Shown here: positions 51,530 to 56,056 of the stretch, one piece after another
How the letters are laid out: each line of letters starts with the position of its first letter
How positions within the stretch are numbered: position 1 is the stretch's first letter
Assembly (NCBI RefSeq): GCF_018614615.1
Contig: NZ_JAGGOK010000096.1
Span: 1 to 56,056 of the forward strand
Length of the DNA: 56,056 nucleotides
DNA from: Streptomyces sp. ISL-100
Lineage (GTDB): Bacteria; Actinomycetota; Actinomycetes; Streptomycetales; Streptomycetaceae
Reading direction: 5' to 3'
Translations under genes and position numbers: made by a program
The notes under the pieces: model-generated
Seen by the model: the letters and a program-made list of their open reading frames with translations, nothing else
Told to the model about the DNA's origin: nothing
The model's database searches: none

Positions 51530-51583
51530 CTACGGCAGGTTCCTGGCCATCACGATCCGCTGAACTTGATTCGTGCCTTCGTA
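51530..51583. other. attR: element-supplied 3' end of the acyl-CoA dehydrogenase gene
   Basis: On the minus strand this encodes YEGTNQVQRIVMARNLP and TAG, the same peptide as attL. The shared core is TTCGTGCCTTCGTA at 51,570-51,583. Left of the core, codons differ from attL only at third positions (AAT/AAC, CAA/CAG, GTT/GTC, GTG/GTC, GCC/GCG). Confidence 0.9.
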
Positions 51584-52687
51584 AATCTGGGTGATCTTCG
51601 CGTCGCGCATCATGCGCTCGACCGGGTAGTCGCGGGTGTAGCCGTAGCCGCCGAGGAGCTGGACCGCGTCCGTGGTGATCTCCATGGCCGCGTCGGAGGC
51701 GTAGCACTTGGCCGCGGCGCCGAAGAACGTCAGGTCGGCATCGACGCGCTCCGACTTGGCGGCGGCCGCGTACGTCAGCTGGCGGGCGGCCTCCAGCTTC
51801 ATCGCCATGTCCGCGAGCATGAACTGCACGCCCTGGAAGTCGCCGATCGGCTTGCCGAACTGCTTGCGCTCCTGGACATAGCCCTTGGCGTAGTCGAGGG
51901 CGCCCTGGGCGATGCCGAGGGCCTGGGCCGCGATCGTGATGCGGGTGTGGTCCAGGGTCTTCATCGCCGTGGCGAAGCCGGTGCCCTCCTCGCCGATCAT
52001 GCGGTCGGCGGGGATGCGGACGTTGTCTAGGTAGACCTCGCGGGTCGGCGAGCCCTTGATGCCGAGCTTCTTCTCCGGGGCGCCGAAGGAAACGCCCTCG
52101 TCGGACTTCTCGACCACGAAGGCGCTGATGCCCTTGGAGCGCTTGGTCGGGTCGGTGACCGCCATGACGGTGTAGTACTCGGAGACACCGGCATTGGTGA
52201 TCCAGCGCTTCACGCCGTTGAGGACCCAGTAGTCGCCGTCGCGGACTGCCTTCGTCTTCATGCCCGCCGCGTCCGAGCCCGCGTCCGGCTCGGACAGGGC
52301 GTACGAGAACATGCCCTCACCCTTGGCGAGCGGCGTCATGTACTTCTTCTTCAGGTCTTCGCTGCCGGAGAGGATGACCGGGAGTGAGCCGAGCTTGTTG
52401 ACCGCCGGGATCAGCGAGGACGAGGCGCAGACGCGCGCGACCTCTTCGATGACGATGACGGTGGCCAGCGCGTCGGCGCCCGCGCCGCCGTAGGCCTCCG
52501 GGACGTGGATGGCCTGAAGGTCGGAGGAGACCAGGGCGTCCAGCGCCTCCTGCGGGAAGCGGGACTCCTCGTCGACCTCGGCGGCGTACGGCGCGATCTT
52601 CGCCTCGGCGAGCGAGCGCACCGCGTCACGGAGCATGTCGTGCTCTTCGGACGGGCGGTACATGTCGAAATCAGGCGAGCCTGCCAA
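51530..52687 (-). CDS. acyl-CoA dehydrogenase (3' end rebuilt by the element)
   Basis: 385 residues, full length. FAD-dependent alpha,beta-dehydrogenation of an acyl-CoA thioester. Motifs: AYGGAGADALATVIVIEEVAR, the FAD/substrate block YALSEPDAGSDAAGMKTKA, WITNAGVSEYYTVMAV, and the C-terminal GGYGYTRDYPVERMMRDAKI. The catalytic Glu is in IYEGTNQVQ. Its codon lies in the recombination core, so the last 13-17 codons come from the mobile element yet encode the same residues. The native terminator is now 11 kb away. The chain length of the substrate cannot be told. Confidence 0.93.
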   Translation of the reverse strand: MAGSPDFDMYRPSEEHDMLRDAVRSLAEAKIAPYAAEVDEESRFPQEALDALVSSDLQAIHVPEAYGGAGADALATVIVIEEVARVCASSSLIPAVNKLGSLPVILSGSEDLKKKYMTPLAKGEGMFSYALSEPDAGSDAAGMKTKAVRDGDYWVLNGVKRWITNAGVSEYYTVMAVTDPTKRSKGISAFVVEKSDEGVSFGAPEKKLGIKGSPTREVYLDNVRIPADRMIGEEGTGFATAMKTLDHTRITIAAQALGIAQGALDYAKGYVQERKQFGKPIGDFQGVQFMLADMAMKLEAARQLTYAAAAKSERVDADLTFFGAAAKCYASDAAMEITTDAVQLLGGYGYTRDYPVERMMRDAKITQIYEGTNQVQRIVMARNLP

Positions 52688-52865
52688 GGTCTCTCACTCC
52701 CCAAGGATGCTAACTACCGTTAAGTAACCGCAATTTTAGGGGGCAGGGCGCCTATAGGGATACGTGAGCTTGCCGACAGGGGGTCGCCTGGGGAAAGGTC
52801 CGCTCCGGCTTGCCCGACTATGCTCGGGCCCGAATGTCTGCCCGTACCTCCCTGGAGCTCACCAC

Positions 52866-54212
52866 ATGGCCCTCAAGATCACCGTGATCGGCACCGGCTA
52901 CCTCGGCGCCACCCACGCCGCGGCCATGGCCGAGCTCGGATTCGACGTGCTCGGGCTCGATGTCGTGCCCGAGAAGATCGAGATGCTGGCCGCCGGCAAG
53001 GTCCCGATGTACGAACCCGGGCTTGAAGAGCTGCTGCGCAAGCATGTCGCGGGGATCGAGGGGTCGAGCGGTCGGCTGCGCTTCACGACCTCCTGGGAGG
53101 AGGTCGGGGCCTTCGGTGACATTCATTTTGTCTGTGTGAACACGCCGCAGAAGCACGGTGAGTACGCGTGCGACATGAGTTACGTCGACTCCGCCTTCGC
53201 CTCGCTCGCGCCGCAGCTGACCCGGCCGGCGCTGGTCGTCGGCAAGTCGACCGTCCCGGTCGGCAGTGCGGCCCGGCTCGCCAGTCTGCTGGCGGACCTG
53301 GCGCCGGTGGGGGCGGACGCGGAGCTCGCCTGGAACCCGGAGTTCCTGCGGGAAGGGTTCGCCGTAAGGGACACGCTTCATCCGGACCGGATTGTCGCCG
53401 GCGTGGAGAGCGAGCGCGCGGAGAAGATGCTGCGCGAGGTGTACGCCGGGCCGATCGAGGAAGGGTCACCGTTCGTGGTGACGGACTTCCCGACAGCGGA
53501 GCTGGTGAAGACGTCTGCCAATTCTTTTCTCGCGACCAAGATCTCGTTCATTAATGCCATGGCAGAGGTGTGCGAGGCGGCTGACGGTGACGTCGTGAAG
53601 CTGGCCGAGGCGATCGGGCACGACGAGCGGATCGGGAAGAAGTTCCTGCGGGCGGGGATCGGCTTTGGTGGCGGGTGTCTGCCCAAGGACATCAGGGCTT
53701 TCATGGCGCGTGCGGGTGAGCTCGGGGCCGACCAGGCGCTGACGTTCCTGCGCGAAGTCGACTCGATCAACATGCGGCGGCGCGGGCACATGGTCGAGCT
53801 GGCGCGCGAGGCGGTGGGCGGCAGCGGCGGCTTCCTGGGGAAGCGGGTCGCGGTGCTGGGCGCGACGTTCAAGCCGGACTCGGACGACGTACGGGACTCG
53901 CCGGCGCTCAATGTCGCCGGGCAGATCCACCTCCAGGGTGGCCAGGTGACCGTGTACGACCCGAAGGGCATGGAAAACGCGCAGCGTCTCTTCCCGACCC
54001 TGGGATACGCGCCGACCGCCGTCGACGCGGTGCGCGGCGCGGATGTAGTGCTGCACCTGACGGAGTGGCGGGAGTTCAGGGAGCTGGACCCTGAGTCGCT
54101 GGGTGAGGTGGCTTCCGTACGGCTGATCCTGGACGGGCGCAATGCGCTGGATCCGGAGCTGTGGCGTGGGGCGGGCTGGACGTACCGGGCCATGGGGCGG
54201 CCGAAGGCGTAG
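52866..54212 (+). CDS. UDP-glucose 6-dehydrogenase
   Basis: 448 residues from ATG 52866. NAD-dependent oxidation of UDP-glucose to UDP-glucuronate. The Rossmann motif is ITVIGTGYLGATHAAAMAELG. The catalytic Cys lies in GIGFGGGCLPKDIRAF, and WNPEFLREGFAVRD and LVKTSANSFLATKISFINAM match the family. Length is usual. The product can feed envelope glycopolymers, consistent with the nearby glycosyltransferases and LCP proteins. It could also act on UDP-mannose-type sugars, but the motifs favour UDP-glucose. Confidence 0.93.
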   Translation: MALKITVIGTGYLGATHAAAMAELGFDVLGLDVVPEKIEMLAAGKVPMYEPGLEELLRKHVAGIEGSSGRLRFTTSWEEVGAFGDIHFVCVNTPQKHGEYACDMSYVDSAFASLAPQLTRPALVVGKSTVPVGSAARLASLLADLAPVGADAELAWNPEFLREGFAVRDTLHPDRIVAGVESERAEKMLREVYAGPIEEGSPFVVTDFPTAELVKTSANSFLATKISFINAMAEVCEAADGDVVKLAEAIGHDERIGKKFLRAGIGFGGGCLPKDIRAFMARAGELGADQALTFLREVDSINMRRRGHMVELAREAVGGSGGFLGKRVAVLGATFKPDSDDVRDSPALNVAGQIHLQGGQVTVYDPKGMENAQRLFPTLGYAPTAVDAVRGADVVLHLTEWREFRELDPESLGEVASVRLILDGRNALDPELWRGAGWTYRAMGRPKA

Positions 54213-54389
54213 CGGTTTGGCGGTTGGGCTTGGTGAGGGCGTCCTCTGGAGTGCGGGTTTCGGCCGGCGCGCGGGGGGCGCCTTTCGCGTGGTGCCGTCG
54301 CGCGGGGACGCCTCCGGCATTCCAGGCGGCGCCCGGGTTCGTACCGCCGGCGGGGTCGGCGAAGGCCCTGCCGGGCACCCGTTCTGGTG

Positions 54390-55604
54390 TCACGATGCGG
54401 TGGGGATGGGGCGGCGCCGGCGGGTGGCGCGGGACGTGAACTCCGTGTCCCGTACCACTCGGGCCGCGTTCCCCCACGTCAGCAGGGCGATGTCGGTCTC
54501 GTCCCAGCCCCGGTCGAGCAGCTCCGCGATGAGATGCGGGTAGCAGGAGACGTCGCGGAGGTCGTCCGCGTGCGGTACGTCCGCCACGTCGGCCCCGTAC
54601 ATCCCGCTGAGTCCCACGCACTCCGGGCCCGCCACCTCGCGGACGTGGTCCAGATGGTCCGCCACCCGGCGCACGGTCTGTTCGGGAGCGAAGCCCACCA
54701 TGCAGACGCCCTTGTCGGGGGCGAGTGCGCGCAGTACGTCGTCGGAGGCGTTCACAGGGGTGTCGGTGAGGGCGCGGGCGCCTGAGTGGGAGAGCAGGAC
54801 CGGGGCCCGGCTGACGGACAGCACGCCTTGCACGGCTTCGCGCGGCGCGCCGGTGAGGTCGATGAGTACGCCGAGGCGGTTCATCTCGCGTACGACCTCC
54901 TGCCCGAAGGGGGTCAGCCCCTCCCCCTTCGCGCCCGCCCAGCGCGTGCCGGCGAACGCGACGCTGCGTACGCCGAGTGCGTGGTACGCGCGGAGCGTGC
55001 CCAGGGATTCGCCGAGGGCGTGTCCCGAGACGGGGCCGAGGAGGGAGGCGATGCGGCCGCAGTTGCGGGCGTCGGCCATGTCGCCGGCGGTGAGGGCCAG
55101 GCGGAAGCCCTCGGGGTAGGCCGCTACGACCCTCTTGACGAGGTCGATCTGTTCGAGGGTGGCGCTGATGGCCCGGTCGCCGGCGTACTCCGCCGGGACG
55201 AGCAGGGACCAGAACTGGGCGCCTACGCCGCCGGTGCGCAGGCGCGGGATGTCGGTGTCCAGGGTGCTCTCGCCCAGTTCGAGGTCGTGCCACTGGCGCT
55301 GGCCGAGGGTCCAGGCGAGACGGTTGTACCCGTCAGCGACGGGGTGCGCCGCGAGAAGGGCGCGGGCGCGGCTGAGGCTGTCCTGGGGCGCGGTGGGCTC
55401 GGCGGGCTGCTGGTCGGCGAGCTCGGGCTCGACCACCAGCTGAGCAAGCTCCGGCTCGGTGAGCTCTGCAGCCGGCGTCGGCTGGGACCCGTACTCCACC
55501 GGCGCGGGTTTGATGTGCTTCGGGACAGCCGTGCGCGATATTCGGTCGAGCTCGCCGACCGCAGCGGTGGACGAAGATTGCGGGTCGTCCTGCAGGTCTG
55601 CCAT
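54390..55604 (-). CDS. membrane dipeptidase (M19)-like protein without metal ligands
   Basis: 404 residues from ATG 55604, with GGAG upstream. An acidic/Pro-rich N-terminal ~80 residues precede an M19 renal-dipeptidase-like barrel. Recognisable blocks are ARALLAAHPVADGYNRLAWT, TDIPRLRTGGVGAQFWSLLV, SATLEQIDLVKRVVAAYPEG and LLSHSGARALTDTPVNASDD. In active members the first block reads DGHND; here His and Asp are Tyr93 and Arg95. The bridging Glu (EGGH) is absent (LGPVSGHA), and the His of DLSH is missing (DLTGAP). Only His273 remains. It should not bind the two zinc ions. S. coelicolor has an active M19 enzyme in this area, so this is probably its inactive paralogue. Confidence 0.8.
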   Translation of the reverse strand: MADLQDDPQSSSTAAVGELDRISRTAVPKHIKPAPVEYGSQPTPAAELTEPELAQLVVEPELADQQPAEPTAPQDSLSRARALLAAHPVADGYNRLAWTLGQRQWHDLELGESTLDTDIPRLRTGGVGAQFWSLLVPAEYAGDRAISATLEQIDLVKRVVAAYPEGFRLALTAGDMADARNCGRIASLLGPVSGHALGESLGTLRAYHALGVRSVAFAGTRWAGAKGEGLTPFGQEVVREMNRLGVLIDLTGAPREAVQGVLSVSRAPVLLSHSGARALTDTPVNASDDVLRALAPDKGVCMVGFAPEQTVRRVADHLDHVREVAGPECVGLSGMYGADVADVPHADDLRDVSCYPHLIAELLDRGWDETDIALLTWGNAARVVRDTEFTSRATRRRRPIPTAS

Positions 55605-56056
55605 GACGGGGCTCCGAATCCATGGACGCGGTACGGCCACGGTCACACGGGAGCGGCGAGGGTTCACGGCGGGTGGTGCGTTCGGGGGACGGGGGTGGGG
55701 GTGCGGGCCGCTGCGCGGGGCCTTTTCCCCACCCCGCCCCTTCCCGAACCGGGGCCAGCCCCAGACTCCGCTCCTCAAACGCCGGAGGGGCTGAATTGGC
55801 TGCCCCGCAGAGCGGCAGCCGCCAGGGCTCGCACCACCCGGCTTCACCTGGCACGGTGCCAGGAGGGGACGTGCCGGGGCGCTCCCCGCAGGGCGTCGAA
55901 TGCAACGAGCCCGAACGAACAACGCGTTACCCGAACGTTCGACGCCCGAGGAGACGCCCCGGCGCGGCACCGACCCCAGAGCCCCGTACAAGGCACCCCC
56001 GCCGCCGCACCGGCCCCAGCGCCGCGCCCGACCTGCCTAGAAGGCCGCTGAAGATC
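55605..56056. repeat. gene-free right end with two dispersed repeats
   Basis: Copy 3 of the dispersed GC-rich repeat is at about 55,707-55,800 (ccgctgcgcggggcctttt, then ccgctcctcaaacgccgg). A diverged inverted copy of the 169-bp unit lies at 55,850-55,990 (ggaggggacgtgccggggcg then ctccccgcagggcgtcgaat). Beyond 55,990 there is too little sequence to judge. Confidence 0.7.

Larger units (their letters stand above)
40561..51583. mobile_element. 11.0-kb integrated satellite-like phage element
   Basis: Flanked by a 14-bp direct repeat within a 54-bp imperfect repeat of the 3' end of an acyl-CoA dehydrogenase gene. Contents from right to left: tyrosine integrase, divergent regulator, AlpA-like protein, winged-helix protein, HTH protein, scaffolding-like protein, major capsid protein, Lsr2-like protein, small protein, DUF3987 ATPase, HTH-TPR regulator and four small proteins. 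No terminase, portal, connector, tail, lysis, or TraB/RepSA gene is visible. All genes except the integrase run leftward, many coupled by ATGA/GTGA. GC content is lower than the flanks. The composition fits a capsid-encoding phage satellite; a reduced defective prophage is the alternative. Confidence 0.85.

Noticed and set aside
40561..51583. An actinomycete integrative conjugative element (pSAM2-like AICE)
   Set aside because: There is no FtsK/TraB-type translocase, no Spd genes and no RepSA/RepAM initiator, whereas a capsid-scaffold pair is present.
40521..51583. Integration into a tRNA gene
   Set aside because: Neither end contains a tRNA-like cloverleaf; the repeat encodes the end of the acyl-CoA dehydrogenase.

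Overview
The window is a very GC-rich actinobacterial chromosome segment, almost certainly Streptomyces. The evidence is the whiB gene, the F420 genes fbiA/fbiB, a run of LytR-CpsA-Psr (LCP) paralogues, the ahcY-manA-manB-whiB-fbiAB-LCP order that I recall from the S. coelicolor core region, frequent GTG starts and GTGA/ATGA gene overlaps.

Layout. 1-3.7 kb: SpoIIM-like and RDD membrane proteins, then a non-coding tract holding a degenerate 44-bp tandem repeat. 3.7-12.8 kb: S-adenosylhomocysteine hydrolase, a signal-peptidase-like protein lacking its catalytic dyad, a cation efflux protein, and a mannose block (manA, SIS protein, Trm112-like protein, manB). 12.4-19 kb: DUF3499 protein, a zincin-like protein with a degenerate motif, and a secreted DUF5719 protein overlapping a giant membrane glycosyltransferase with a Tyr/Gln-rich tail. 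19-25.8 kb: whiB, a cysteine-dioxygenase-like cupin, fbiA-fbiB, exact 169-bp tandem repeats, an HhH-GPD glycosylase, and a sugar-1-phosphate nucleotidyltransferase. 25.9-38.5 kb: a PGRP-type amidase, a TIGR03089 protein, five LCP proteins, a glycosyltransferase, a thioesterase and two decayed small secreted-protein genes. 38.5-40.2 kb: a foreign-looking two-gene operon with an AGAT-type amidinotransferase. After the insertion: acyl-CoA dehydrogenase, UDP-glucose dehydrogenase and a metal-site-less M19 dipeptidase homologue.

The most interesting object is an 11.0-kb integrated element (about 40,561-51,583). A tyrosine recombinase has inserted it into the 3' end of the acyl-CoA dehydrogenase gene, exactly over the codons of the conserved Tyr-Glu-Gly-Thr-Asn motif that carries the catalytic base. 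The element supplies a replacement 3' end that differs from the displaced native one only at synonymous positions. It carries an AlpA-type regulator, a winged-helix protein, a DUF3987 ATPase, an Lsr2-like DNA-binding protein, a HTH-TPR regulator, and a scaffolding-like plus major capsid protein pair. No terminase, portal, head-tail or tail gene is visible. This is the expected outline of a capsid-encoding phage satellite (PICI-like) rather than a complete prophage or an AICE plasmid. An operator array sits between its integrase and a divergent regulator.

Functionally, the chromosomal genes centre on the cell envelope. Mannose and UDP-glucuronate supply, membrane glycosyltransferases, LCP glycopolymer ligases and a peptidoglycan amidase lie near a sporulation-septation regulator (WhiB). 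All protein family calls are from reading the sequence; no database search was run.
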